This document shows positions 18,214-27,482 of a stretch of DNA of 64,000 nucleotides, in pieces. Below the pieces are notes generated by a model. The model saw only the letters and a program-made list of their open reading frames with translations, did no database searches and was not told the origin of the DNA. A program made the translations under genes and the position numbers. The stretch covers positions 1 through 64,000 of the forward strand of contig NZ_PPRU01000018.1 in the NCBI RefSeq assembly GCF_002902285.1, read 5' to 3'. The DNA is from Staphylococcus simulans (GTDB taxonomy: Bacteria > Bacillota > Bacilli > Staphylococcales > Staphylococcaceae). Position 1 is the stretch's first letter. Each line of letters begins with the position of its first letter.

Positions 18214-18328
18214 GATGTTTAAAGCGGTCACAAAATCGTTGCTTGAAAAATTACGGAAAAAGAGTAAAATAGATAAAGTTGAAATAGTTTAAAACAAATT
18301 ATAGAGATAAAGTGAGGTGGACAGAGCA

Positions 18329-18670
18329 GTGAAAAACAAATTTTTGATTTGTGATGATTGCCAAGCCGTAAATTGCAAATCCTTGGAAAGAAAATTAAAG
18401 AAACTAGATCCAGATGCTGAAATAGAGGTGGGCTGCCAATCATACTGCGGTCCAGGTCGCAGAAAGACATTTGCTTTCGTGAATAACCGTCCATTAGCCG
18501 CATTGACGGAAGATGAATTGATGGAAAAAGTTGAGAAGCAACTTCAAAAACCTCGCGACCCTGAAGAGGAAGAACGTTTACGTAAACGTAATGAAGAACG
18601 TAAACGCAGAAAAGAAGAACAAGATCGAAAATTAAAAGAAAAATTAGCCAAACGTAAACAAGCAAAATAA
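18329..18670 (+). CDS. DUF1450 (YuzB-like) Cys-rich protein with charged tail
   Basis: 113 aa. The start is GTG 18329, 8 nt after GAGGTGG; the in-frame GTG at 18317 is part of that site. The first 65 residues match DUF1450 with four Cys ([19 protein letters not shown]), resembling a thioredoxin-like ferredoxin fold that may bind metal or act as a thiol protein. The last 50 residues are almost all Lys, Arg and Glu and predict one long charged helix, unusual for the family, whose Bacillus members are about 78 aa. Single-gene unit with terminator. Function unknown. Confidence 0.8.
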   Translation: MKNKFLICDDCQAVNCKSLERKLKKLDPDAEIEVGCQSYCGPGRRKTFAFVNNRPLAALTEDELMEKVEKQLQKPRDPEEEERLRKRNEERKRRKEEQDRKLKEKLAKRKQAK

Positions 18671-18692
18671 TGATACAAAGTATATAAAAAAC

Positions 18693-18730
18693 AGGCCCGT
18701 ATGACTGGTGTGCTACCAGACAACGGGCCT
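18693..18730 (+). terminator. Terminator of the DUF1450 gene
   Basis: AGGCCCGT pairs with ACGGGCCT around an inner CTGGT/ACCAG hairpin. Confidence 0.75.
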
Positions 18731-18821
18731 ACTTTCTTATCGTTATAACTATCGCGAGATTCGTTTCTATATTGACTGTTTAATGAACATGATGTGACTG
18801 CACTCGTGATGTTTGATTCTT

Positions 18822-19055
18822 TTAGTAAACTTCCACATAAGATCTGCACGCATTTAAGACATCTTTAGTATAGAAGTGACGTAAATTATCTTTAGTATAA
18901 GACGGGATTAATTCTTTACGTTTCACCCATTTATCAATCAGTGAAGGTGGAATACCATCTACCACCATTTCTGATTCATCTGTAACTAAAGTGTCCCAAT
19001 CTAACGTAACAGGTTGTGAGTCAATATAAATGTTACCAAAGCTCGTATCATCCAT
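18822..19055 (-). CDS. 77-aa protein with winged-helix-like segment
   Basis: ATG 19055 with AAAGGTGAT 6 nt upstream, so the start is sound. The first 30 residues are acidic (DDTSFGNIYIDSQ). Residues 35-70 (PSLIDKWVKRKELIPSYT, then RHFYTKDVLNACRSY) resemble the recognition helix and wing of MerR or excisionase-type DNA-binding domains, in which a helix is followed by a LIPS turn, an arginine-aromatic strand and a D-V-L helix. The protein is too short for an effector domain. It may be a small DNA-binding regulator; I know no named family. Confidence 0.7.
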   Translation of the reverse strand: MDDTSFGNIYIDSQPVTLDWDTLVTDESEMVVDGIPPSLIDKWVKRKELIPSYTKDNLRHFYTKDVLNACRSYVEVY

Positions 19056-19479
19056 ATTTTAATCACCTTTTATTGAATTTTTAGTCCCTTAAGCATAATT
19101 AGATAGGGTACCTTGAGTTTCTTCTTGCAAAATTCATATACCCCGCTTATATATGAGTTATTCATCTTTTTTACAAAAACTTTACTTTTTGTTCAATTTT
19201 AGTGTAAATAGGGCGGAATTAATACACGATATGGGTTAGAGCACCTTCATGAATTTTGCTTAATACGTAAATATCGAGCAAAGAGATTTTAAGTATAATA
19301 AAAATTAGAGTATGAAAAAAGGCTTTTAAATGTAAAAGTTAAAGACAATGAAAAAACAGGGTAAAGATGATAAGTACAAGGTAAAATGAGAGTGCGTTTT
19401 ACCACAATTTGAGAAACTATATGATATAATTAATTTATTCATTTTGAAAGTTGAACTATGTAAGGAGACGTGATTAACG
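19056..19479. other. Intergenic region without a gene
   Basis: AT-rich, 424 bp. The only structure seen is a perfect 11-bp inverted repeat GCAAAATTCAT (19127-19137) and ATGAATTTTGC (19249-19259), 111 nt apart. TATAAT near 19424 probably belongs to the promoter of the acetyltransferase gene at 19480. Confidence 0.4.
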
Positions 19480-19956
19480 ATGCGTACAGTGAGAGAAGCA
19501 ACACCAGCAGATGTTGTCGGCATCAGAGATGTGGCAACAAAAGCATGGTATGACACGTATTTAAATATTTATGCTGCGACAACAGTGAATGAATTGCTTA
19601 CAGCAGCTTATAACGAGCAGCATTTACTTAAACGATTAAAAGAACAATTATTTTTAGTGGCAGAAGAAGAAGGCGAAATTGTCGGGTTTGCGAATTTTAT
19701 TAACGGCAGCGAACTTTTCTTATCTGCACATTATATTCACCCTAAAGCACAACGTAAAGGTTATGGTACAGCGTTGCTTAAGAAAGGGTTAGAACACTTT
19801 AAAGGACAATATGATGCAGTGTATCTTGAAGTGGATAACCAAAACGAAGAGGGTGTTGAATACTACCGTCAACAAGGATTTGAAATGGTGCGTGCGTATA
19901 ACCGTGAAGTATACGGTGAAGTAATGGACCTTGCCTTGATGAAGAAAGCATTTTAA
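19480..19956 (+). CDS. GNAT-family N-acetyltransferase
   Basis: 158 aa. The complete GNAT fold is visible: an N-terminal REATPADVVGIRDVATKAW helix, the central strand GEIVGFANF, the acetyl-CoA loop HPKAQRKGYGTALLKKGL near residue 89, and the C-terminal YYRQQGFEMV motif near 125. ATG follows AAGGAG at 12 nt. The substrate cannot be predicted; similar proteins acetylate small amines or protein N-termini. The HD-domain gene follows after 33 nt and may be cotranscribed. Confidence 0.88.
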   Translation: MRTVREATPADVVGIRDVATKAWYDTYLNIYAATTVNELLTAAYNEQHLLKRLKEQLFLVAEEEGEIVGFANFINGSELFLSAHYIHPKAQRKGYGTALLKKGLEHFKGQYDAVYLEVDNQNEEGVEYYRQQGFEMVRAYNREVYGEVMDLALMKKAF

Positions 19957-19989
19957 TGAAAATAATGCTAACACGATGGAGGGATACTC

Positions 19990-21288
19990 ATGGCTGAGAC
20001 AGATTACGGTACTCAAAAATTATATGAAGAGAAAGTATTCAAAGATCCGATTCATCGCTATATTCATGTCAAAGACCAAGTGATTTGGGATTTGGTGAAA
20101 ACAAAAGAGTTCCAACGCTTGCGTCGTATCAAACAACTCGGTACGTTGTATTTATCTTTCCATACAGCAGAACATAGCCGCTTCGGCCATTCATTAGGCG
20201 TCTATGAAATTGTACGTCGCATCATCGATGAATCATTTGCGGGACGTGAAGCATGGAATAATGATGATCGTCTGTTGGCATTATGTGCAGCACTCCTTCA
20301 TGATTTAGGCCATGGGCCGTTCTCTCATAGTTTTGAGAAAATCTTCAATACCGATCACGAGGCATTTACACAAGCGATTATTACAGGGGATACAGAAGTT
20401 AATGCGGTATTAAGTAAAGTATCACCGGATTTCCCGAAAGCTGTTGCTGATGTCATCAATAAAACACATCCGAATAAGCTGGTGATTTCTATGATTTCAT
20501 CACAAATTGACGCAGACCGTATGGATTATTTACAACGCGATGCTTATTTTACAGGAGTCTCTTATGGGATGTTTGATATGGAACGTATTTTAAGATTAAT
20601 GCGTCCAACTAAAGATGAAGTGTTGATTAAAGAAAGCGGGATGCATGCGGTAGAGAACTTTATTATGAGCCGTTATCAAATGTATTGGCAGATTTATTTC
20701 CATCCGGTAAGTCGTGCTGGAGAAGTGATTTTAAACAATTGTTTAAAACGTGCGAAGGAATTATATCAATCAGGTTATCAATTTAAATTGTTCCCTAAAG
20801 ACTTTATTCCGTTCTTTGAAGGAACGATGACGATTGAACAGTATGTAGAGTTGGATGAAGCGGTCGTACTTTATTATTTGAAAGCTTGGGTTAAAGAAGA
20901 TGATACCATTTTAAGCGACTTAGCACGCCGTTTTATTAACCGCGATTTATTTAAACATCTGCCGTTTGACGGCTCGATTATTACGATGAATGAATTAAGA
21001 GAGCTGTTTGAAGCGGGCGGTATTAATCCAGATTATTACTTCGTCAGTGAATCTTTCTCTGATTTGCCTTATGATTATGACCGCCCGGGGTCTAATCGCC
21101 AACCGATTCATCTACTGCAACGTAATGGCAATATTAGAGAAATCAGCAGTCAATCTATGATTATTCAAAGTATTACAGGCATTAATCGCCAAGATTATAA
21201 ATTATATTATCCTAAAGAACTGGTGCATCACATTGAAGATGACAAAGTTCGTGAACGTATTCTCAGTATTTTGAACGAATTGAATTGA
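19990..21288 (+). CDS. HD-domain phosphohydrolase (YwfO-like, dNTPase superfamily)
   Basis: 432 aa. It has the split HD signature: HSRFGHSLGVYEIVRRI near residue 59, LLHDLGHGPFSHSFE near 95, and IDADRMDYLQRDAYFTG near 176, giving H...HD...D metal binding. Bacillus YwfO belongs to this group; related enzymes hydrolyse dNTPs to nucleosides and triphosphate. It acts in the cytoplasm with no signal or membrane segments. RBS GGAGGGA precedes the ATG. The exact substrate is unknown. Confidence 0.88.
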   Translation: MAETDYGTQKLYEEKVFKDPIHRYIHVKDQVIWDLVKTKEFQRLRRIKQLGTLYLSFHTAEHSRFGHSLGVYEIVRRIIDESFAGREAWNNDDRLLALCAALLHDLGHGPFSHSFEKIFNTDHEAFTQAIITGDTEVNAVLSKVSPDFPKAVADVINKTHPNKLVISMISSQIDADRMDYLQRDAYFTGVSYGMFDMERILRLMRPTKDEVLIKESGMHAVENFIMSRYQMYWQIYFHPVSRAGEVILNNCLKRAKELYQSGYQFKLFPKDFIPFFEGTMTIEQYVELDEAVVLYYLKAWVKEDDTILSDLARRFINRDLFKHLPFDGSIITMNELRELFEAGGINPDYYFVSESFSDLPYDYDRPGSNRQPIHLLQRNGNIREISSQSMIIQSITGINRQDYKLYYPKELVHHIEDDKVRERILSILNELN

Positions 21289-21367
21289 TAGTCAAACGAT
21301 TGTGTTCGAAAAGTATCAGATGATACGGTAAAATAGATAAAGGTAATTAAAAATGGAGGTGTGGCTT

Positions 21368-21880
21368 GTGGCAGAGAATAAGGGTTTTCAATTCAATATT
21401 ATTAAAAATGACCCGTTAGATGGCCATAAAGGAACGAATATCGGGGCAATCAGTTTGGATAACGTTGCACCTGTATTTATAGATTTACAAGAGAAAGAAG
21501 CATTTATTGATATTGGTGCGATGCATGCACGTGCAGATGTTGAAAAGGGTGTTAAATGGATTACAGATAAAGAAACTGTTGAAGGCCCTGAAGCAAAAGC
21601 TTATTGGTTATGCTGGGTGACAACTGAACGTGGTGAACAAGGTGCTTACTATGCTGGATTGACAGCTTGTTATTTATTAGTGAACAAGAAAATCCGTAGA
21701 GGTTATAAGAGTATGCCTGAACATGTCAACATGATGGATAAATCTATGAAACATAAAATTGTCATTGATCATATCGGTGATGAAAATATTGAGATTATCC
21801 GTGATTTCTTAAAAAATCATGATAAAGACATGTGGGATAACTCAAGTGATGAATTGAAAGAAGCACTACACGATAAATAA
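21368..21880 (+). CDS. YwhD-family protein
   Basis: 170 aa. The start is GTG 21368 (MAENKGFQFN), 7 nt after GGAGGT; the in-frame ATG at 21353 lies within that ribosome site. The sequence is typical of the YwhD family (DPLDGHKGTNIGAISLDNV, AYWLCWVTTER). These are cytoplasmic proteins with no known activity. A canonical terminator follows 16 nt after the stop. Confidence 0.82.
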   Translation: MAENKGFQFNIIKNDPLDGHKGTNIGAISLDNVAPVFIDLQEKEAFIDIGAMHARADVEKGVKWITDKETVEGPEAKAYWLCWVTTERGEQGAYYAGLTACYLLVNKKIRRGYKSMPEHVNMMDKSMKHKIVIDHIGDENIEIIRDFLKNHDKDMWDNSSDELKEALHDK

Positions 21881-21896
21881 AAACAATTATTAAAGG

Positions 21897-21925
21897 CAGA
21901 AATCACGTCATGTGGTTTCTGTTTT
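21897..21925 (+). terminator. Terminator of ywhD-like gene
   Basis: 10-bp stem CAGAAATCAC/GTGGTTTCTG, 5-nt loop, TTTTT. Confidence 0.88.
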
Positions 21926-22036
21926 TCTTTCTTAATACTAAGTTATTTTTATACTTAAAAAGGATAAGTATGTTAGAGTGTAAGTATTATATTTTGAATA
22001 ATCACAATAGTTAAATAATAAAAGGGGAGAGGGAAT

Positions 22037-23221
22037 ATGAGTTCAGAATTAATCAAACGTTTACAAGAGAAAGAAGAACGTATGGTCGAAATCAGACGGT
22101 ATTTACATGCACATCCGGAGTTGTCATTTAAAGAAGTAGAAACGCCAAAGTATATTGCGGATTTCTATAAAGATAAGGATTGTTTAGTAGAAACAAACGT
22201 CGGTGATAATGGGGTGAAAGTCACTATAGATAGCGGTAAACCAGGGAAAACGATTGCGATTCGTGCTGACTTTGATGCTTTACCGATTGAAGAGGCAACA
22301 GGACTGCCATTTGCGTCAGAGAATCCAGGCGTGATGCATGCGTGCGGGCATGATGCACATACGGCGTATATGTTGATTTTGGCTGAAACGTTGATTGAAA
22401 TGAAAGAACAATTTTCTGGAAAAGTGGTCGTGATTCATCAACCAGCTGAAGAAATGCCGCCAGGTGGTGCCATCGGTATGATTAAAGATGGTGTGCTAGA
22501 GGGTGTAGACCATGTCTTAGGTGTACACGTTATGAGTAATGGTGAACGTGGTACGATTTATTATCGTGAAGGCAACGTACAAACTGCACGTGGTTACTTT
22601 AAATTAGTCATTCACGGTAAAGGCGGACACGGTTCTTCTCCACATGACGCAAATGATGCGATTGTAGCGGGTGCGAACTTTGTGACAACGGTACAAAGTG
22701 TAGTCTCAAGACGTATCAGCCCATTTGAAACGGGTGTCGTTTCAATCGGTTCTTTCGATGCGAAAGGTCAGTTTAATATTATTAAAGATAAAGTGGAAAT
22801 CGAAGGTGACGTGCGTGGCCTGCATGATGAAACGAAAGATAAAATCGCACAAGAGTTACAACGTGTCGTCGATGGTTTAGAAACAACATTTGGTGTGACT
22901 TGCGACTATGAGTATCTAGATGATTATCCAGCAGTATACAATGACCCAGACTTTACAGAGTACGTAGCTGAAACCTTAAATAACGCAGAACGTTCTGCGA
23001 TTCAAAAAGTAGAACGTTGTGATCCATGGCCGCCATCAGAAGACTTTGCATACTATGCGAAAGAAGTACCAAGTGTATTCATTTATGCAGGAGCAGCACC
23101 TGAAGAAGGTGAAGTTTATCCGCATCATCATCCTAAATTTAATATCAGTGAATCTTCAATGATGACAGCGGCTGAAGCTGTCGGTACGGTTGTATTAGAT
23201 TATTTGAAGGATGAATCTTAA
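22037..23221 (+). CDS. M20 peptidase-family amidohydrolase
   Basis: 394 aa. It belongs to the M20D group (hippurate hydrolase, N-acetyl-L-amino acid deacetylase). Metal and catalytic residues are visible: RADFDALPIEE near residue 77, HACGHDAHTA near 105 (Cys and His ligands), HQPAEEMPPGGA near 138, the dimerisation-domain GKGGHGSSPHDANDA near 194 and HHHPKFNISE near the C-terminus. It is cytoplasmic. It probably releases an acyl group from an amino acid or small peptide; the substrate is not predictable. RBS GGGGAGAGGG. It is not clearly in an operon. Confidence 0.88.
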   Translation: MSSELIKRLQEKEERMVEIRRYLHAHPELSFKEVETPKYIADFYKDKDCLVETNVGDNGVKVTIDSGKPGKTIAIRADFDALPIEEATGLPFASENPGVMHACGHDAHTAYMLILAETLIEMKEQFSGKVVVIHQPAEEMPPGGAIGMIKDGVLEGVDHVLGVHVMSNGERGTIYYREGNVQTARGYFKLVIHGKGGHGSSPHDANDAIVAGANFVTTVQSVVSRRISPFETGVVSIGSFDAKGQFNIIKDKVEIEGDVRGLHDETKDKIAQELQRVVDGLETTFGVTCDYEYLDDYPAVYNDPDFTEYVAETLNNAERSAIQKVERCDPWPPSEDFAYYAKEVPSVFIYAGAAPEEGEVYPHHHPKFNISESSMMTAAEAVGTVVLDYLKDES

Positions 23222-23351
23222 TAAGCAGAAAAATTTAATTGATTTTATGATGTACAGCGCATACAGTGTGAATTTAGTCACTGTGTGTGCTGTATCTTTA
23301 TGTTATAATTTGGTATATTAATGAATAATTCAGAATAGGGTGAGCGCGTCT

Positions 23352-23768
23352 TTGAATCAAAACATTCGTATCCAAACATTACAGACGATTGAACGCGATG
23401 ATGAGTTTGATGAATTTGAATTTGAAACAGATGGCACTTGGCAAGAGAAGCGGAATGCTGAATTTATCCGCTATGATGAACAAGTTGAAGACTTGACGGT
23501 GCATATTACATTGAAAATTCAAGAAGATGAAGTTAGATTAATGCGCAGCGGGAATATTAAACAGAACCTGCATTTTGTTGAAGGAAAAGACACCGTATCT
23601 TTATACGAGATACCGACAGGCAAAATTCCTTTAACTATTCGTACTTTAAGCATTCATCATTACGTACAACCAGACCAATCAAAACTTAAAATTCGTTATG
23701 AACTCTTCCAAAACGAAGAGAAGATGGGCACATACCTTTACCAAATTACCTATAAGGAGCTGAAGTAA
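23352..23768 (+). CDS. DUF1934 (YwiB-like) protein upstream of argS
   Basis: 138 aa. TTG 23352 is 8 nt after AGGGTGA; an in-frame GTG at 23340 lies inside that site. It is an acidic lipocalin-like beta protein (DEFDEFEFETDGTW, DLTVHITLKIQ, RTLSIHHYV) of the DUF1934 family, which commonly precedes argS in Firmicutes. Its stop codon directly abuts the argS start, so translation is coupled. TATAAT near 23303 is the probable operon promoter. Function unknown. Confidence 0.8.
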   Translation: MNQNIRIQTLQTIERDDEFDEFEFETDGTWQEKRNAEFIRYDEQVEDLTVHITLKIQEDEVRLMRSGNIKQNLHFVEGKDTVSLYEIPTGKIPLTIRTLSIHHYVQPDQSKLKIRYELFQNEEKMGTYLYQITYKELK

Positions 23769-25433
23769 GTGAATATTATTGATCAAGTCAAACAAACATT
23801 AATTGAAGAAATAACAGCAAGTGTTAAAGCCGCTGGACTTGCAGAAGAAGTTCCTGAAGTCAAAGTGGAAATTCCGAAAGACCCAAAAAATGGGGATTAC
23901 TCTACAAACATTGCGATGGTGCTAACAAAAATCGCAAAACGTAATCCACGTGAAATTGCGCAAGCTATCGTGGACAATTTAGATAAATCTAAAGCGAATG
24001 TTGAGAACATCGAAATTGCAGGACCTGGTTTTATCAACTTCTATTTAAATAACCAATACTTAACTGCGATTATCCCTGAAGCTTTAGAAAAAGATACAGA
24101 TTTTGGTCGCTCTGAAAAGAAAAAGAACCAAAAAATCTTAGTGGAGTATGTTTCTGCGAACCCAACAGGTGATTTGCATATCGGACATGCGCGTAATGCG
24201 GCAGTCGGTGATACGTTATGTAATATCTTAGATGCGGCTGGTTATGATGTTACACGTGAATATTACATCAACGATGCCGGTAACCAAATTACGAATTTAG
24301 CACGTTCTATCGAAGCACGTTACTATCAAGCTTTAGGTAAAGAAGCAGAATTACCTGAAGATGGCTACCATGGTAAAGATATCGTGAATATCGGTAAAGA
24401 TTTAGCGGAAAAACGCCCTGATCTACAAGAACTCCCTGATGATGAGCGCTTAAAAGTGTTCAGACAATTAGGCGTCGATTATGAAATGGAAAAACTTAAA
24501 AAAGACTTAGCTGATTTCAATACACACTTTGATGATTGGTTCAGTGAAACAACGTTATATGATTCAGGCGAAATCAAACGTGTCTTAGAGTTAATGAAAG
24601 AAAATGGTCATACGTATGAAGCGGATGGTGCGACTTGGTTACGTACAACGGACTTTAATGATGATAAAGACCGCGTATTAATCAAAAAAGACGGCACATA
24701 CACTTACTTCTTACCAGATGTGGCATATCACTATGACAAATTCCACCGTGACGGCGGCCAAGATATCTTGATCAACTTATTCGGCGCAGACCATCATGGT
24801 TATATTAACCGTCTGAAAGCATCTGTTGAAACATACGGTATTGATGCAGAACGTCTTGAAATTCAAATCATGCAGATGGTGCGTTTAATGCAAGATGGCG
24901 AAGAAGTTAAAATGAGTAAACGTACGGGTAACGCGATTACATTACGTGAAATCATGGATGAAGTCGGTATTGACGCGGCACGTTACTTCTTAACAATGCG
25001 TAGTCCAGATACGCACTTTGATTTTGATATGGAACTTGCGAAAGAAAACTCAGCTGAAAACCCTGTTTATTATGCACAATATGCACATGCGCGTATTTCA
25101 TCTATCTTAAAACAAGCGGGTGAACGTGGCGTAGTGCCATCTGAAAATGCAGATTTCAGTGTTATTAAAAATGATAAAGCGATTGATTTATTGAAGAAAG
25201 TTGCAGAATTTGAACCGATGATTGAAAGTGCTGCAGAACAACGCGCACCACATCGTGTAACCAACTATATTCAAGAATTAGCAGCAGCTTTCCATAAATT
25301 CTATAACGCTGATAAAGTCTTAACAGACGATGAAGCTAAAACACAAGCTTACGTTTCTATGATTGCGGCAGTACAAATTACATTACGCAATGCCTTGGCA
25401 TTAGTAGGTGTAACTGCTCCTCATACGATGTAA
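23769..25433 (+). CDS. argS: Arginyl-tRNA synthetase
   Basis: 554 aa class I synthetase, the usual length. GTG start immediately after the previous stop, with AAGGAG 12 nt upstream. The N-terminal Add-1 domain is present; the HIGH box reads HIGHARNA near residue 138, the KMSKS-equivalent reads KMSKRTGN near 385, and the C-terminal helical anticodon domain ends [15 protein letters not shown]-tract terminator follows. It is essential for protein synthesis. Confidence 0.97.
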   Translation: MNIIDQVKQTLIEEITASVKAAGLAEEVPEVKVEIPKDPKNGDYSTNIAMVLTKIAKRNPREIAQAIVDNLDKSKANVENIEIAGPGFINFYLNNQYLTAIIPEALEKDTDFGRSEKKKNQKILVEYVSANPTGDLHIGHARNAAVGDTLCNILDAAGYDVTREYYINDAGNQITNLARSIEARYYQALGKEAELPEDGYHGKDIVNIGKDLAEKRPDLQELPDDERLKVFRQLGVDYEMEKLKKDLADFNTHFDDWFSETTLYDSGEIKRVLELMKENGHTYEADGATWLRTTDFNDDKDRVLIKKDGTYTYFLPDVAYHYDKFHRDGGQDILINLFGADHHGYINRLKASVETYGIDAERLEIQIMQMVRLMQDGEEVKMSKRTGNAITLREIMDEVGIDAARYFLTMRSPDTHFDFDMELAKENSAENPVYYAQYAHARISSILKQAGERGVVPSENADFSVIKNDKAIDLLKKVAEFEPMIESAAEQRAPHRVTNYIQELAAAFHKFYNADKVLTDDEAKTQAYVSMIAAVQITLRNALALVGVTAPHTM

Positions 25434-25441
25434 GATTATAT

Positions 25442-25475
25442 AAAGAAGCATTCTTGACGGGTGCTTCTTTTTTTA
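25442..25475 (+). terminator. Terminator of argS
   Basis: AAAGAAGCA pairs with TGCTTCTTT, then a T run. Confidence 0.9.
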
Positions 25476-25569
25476 TTTTTAAACTTGTAAAATTTTTGTA
25501 AGATTCATCTTCTCAGCCCGCGTAAATATGCTAAAATGAGATTTACAATACAAGTATGAGGAGAAATTG

Positions 25570-26475
25570 ATGAAACAGAAATTATGGGTGTTTTTAATCT
25601 TAATTATCTTAGTTGCGGCTGGGTGTTCTGCACCGAGTAATAAAGAGAAAGCAGACAACAAAAACCAATCAGAAGAAAAGACAAAGCAAACGCAAAAATA
25701 TCATCGTATTATCTCGTTGATGCCAAGTAACACTGAAATACTCTATCAACTCGGTTTGGGTAAAGAAGTTATAGGAGTGTCTACAGTGGATGACTATCCT
25801 AAGAGTGTTAAACATAAACAGAAGTTTGATGCGATGAAACTCAATAAAGAGCAGTTATTAAAAGCAAAGCCAGATTTGATTTTGGCGCATGAATCACAAA
25901 AAGGTATGGGTGATAAAGTATTAGGCGATTTAGAGAAAAAAGGCATTAAAGTCGTCTACATACCTGAAGCACATAACTTTGACGAAATTTATGGTACGTT
26001 CAAACAAATCGGTAAAATCACAGGTCGTGAATCACAAGCTGACACATTAGTTTATGATACAAAACATCGTGTTGACGCTGTGTTGAAAGATGTGCCGAAG
26101 CATGAAAAAGCACCGACTGTCTTTTTAGAAGTCTCACATGAACCAGAGATTTATACAGCCGGAAAAAATACATTCTTCAACTATATGATTGAAGAACTGC
26201 ATGCGAAAAATAGTTTCGCAGATCTGGAAGGCTGGAAGAAAGTCAGCAAGGAAAGTATTATTAAACAAGACCCAAATGTTTTAATTACGACAGAAGGTAT
26301 CACACGTTCGGATTACTTGAAAATTATTCGTAAACGTGGCGGCTTTGAGAATTTAGAAGCTGTGAAGAAAGGCCGAATTGAAGCGGTAGATGGTGATACG
26401 ATTTCAAGACCAGGTCCTCGTATCGACCAAGGCCTTAAAGCATTAAGAGATGCGATTTACCGCGATGAAAAATAA
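25570..26475 (+). CDS. BtuF/FhuD-type substrate-binding lipoprotein
   Basis: 301 aa. ATG 25570 follows GAGGAG. A lipoprotein signal ends in LVAAGC with the lipid-anchored Cys near residue 19, followed by a Lys/Asn/Gln-rich linker. The cluster III binding-protein fold shows IISLMPSNTEILYQLGLG near residue 48 and a long backbone helix. It should capture a metal-corrinoid or ferric siderophore outside the membrane. The next gene is its permease, overlapping by 11 nt. No ATPase gene is attached, as in the S. aureus counterpart pair, so it must borrow one. Confidence 0.85.
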   Translation: MKQKLWVFLILIILVAAGCSAPSNKEKADNKNQSEEKTKQTQKYHRIISLMPSNTEILYQLGLGKEVIGVSTVDDYPKSVKHKQKFDAMKLNKEQLLKAKPDLILAHESQKGMGDKVLGDLEKKGIKVVYIPEAHNFDEIYGTFKQIGKITGRESQADTLVYDTKHRVDAVLKDVPKHEKAPTVFLEVSHEPEIYTAGKNTFFNYMIEELHAKNSFADLEGWKKVSKESIIKQDPNVLITTEGITRSDYLKIIRKRGGFENLEAVKKGRIEAVDGDTISRPGPRIDQGLKALRDAIYRDEK

Positions 26476-27424
26476 TATGAAACAAACCACTATTATTATA
26501 GGATGGTGTCTCGCGTTAATCGCGAGTATCGCAATCAGCTTGTTTTGGAATTTAGGCAGCTGGTCGGACCCCTTAAATCATAGTATTTTGTTTGAAGTGC
26601 GCTTACCGAGAGTGTTCGAGGCATTGTTGGCTGGTATCGGTTTATCGATAGCCGGCCAGATGTTTCAAACCGTTTTGAATAATCCGCTTGCAGATAGCCT
26701 GACTTTAGGCTTAGCGAGCGGTTCTGTTTTAGGTAGCGGTTTAGCTGTATTTATCGGTTTAAGCAGTTTATGGATTCCGTTCGCTTCAATTGTTGCAAGT
26801 ATGTTAACTTTAGCTATTGTTTTAGGGGTGACTGCCGCAATTTCACAAGGTTATATGATGCGCGCGTTGATATTATCAGGTATCATGATAGGTGCATTAT
26901 TCAATGCGTTTTTATATCTATTGATTCTACTTGATGAACGCAGAATGAAAAGTATTGTGATGTATATGTTCGGCGGTTTTTCTAATGCAGAATTGCATGA
27001 AGTATACGTTATTACACCCATTATGATGTTATGTATCGTGCTACTAGGCTTACTGCTGCCGAAGGTAAAATTACTGCAAGTCGGAACGTTGAAAGCACGT
27101 TCTTTAAGTTTGAATGTCAGACAAATGATGTTTATGGTGTTAACTTTATCATCTATCATGACAGCTATTATTGTCTCGTATACCGGCATTATTGGTTTCA
27201 TCGGTATGATTGTGCCACAGCTGATTAGAAGAACGACGCAGACTACATTAGGTGTACAAATGTTGCTGAACGGCGTTGTCGGCGGTACAGTGATGGTCTT
27301 TGCGGACACGTTAGGTGCACAATTATGGAATCCGATTGAAATTCCAGCAAGTATCATTCTTGCTTTATTAGGAATACCTGTACTCGGGTATTTAATCGCA
27401 ACCCAGAAACATTCGTATGAATAA
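26465..27424 (+). CDS. FecCD-type ABC transporter permease
   Basis: 319 aa with about nine or ten membrane helices. FecCD hallmarks are LRLPRVFEALLAGIGLSIAG-like text near residue 48 (EVRLPRVFEALLAG) and NNPLADSLTLGLASG near 70, then the ATPase-coupling segment YTGIIGFIGMIVPQLIRR near 235. The start overlaps the lipoprotein gene; ATG 26477 is an alternative. It forms a transporter with the lipoprotein before it. The missing ATPase could be FhuC, encoded 35 kb away, since FhuC powers several siderophore permeases in S. aureus. Confidence 0.86.
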   Translation: MKNNMKQTTIIIGWCLALIASIAISLFWNLGSWSDPLNHSILFEVRLPRVFEALLAGIGLSIAGQMFQTVLNNPLADSLTLGLASGSVLGSGLAVFIGLSSLWIPFASIVASMLTLAIVLGVTAAISQGYMMRALILSGIMIGALFNAFLYLLILLDERRMKSIVMYMFGGFSNAELHEVYVITPIMMLCIVLLGLLLPKVKLLQVGTLKARSLSLNVRQMMFMVLTLSSIMTAIIVSYTGIIGFIGMIVPQLIRRTTQTTLGVQMLLNGVVGGTVMVFADTLGAQLWNPIEIPASIILALLGIPVLGYLIATQKHSYE

Positions 27425-27482
27425 TCTGATGAATAAAGAAATAATCACAGATGCCAAATAGGCATTTATAGGAGAGAAGCTT

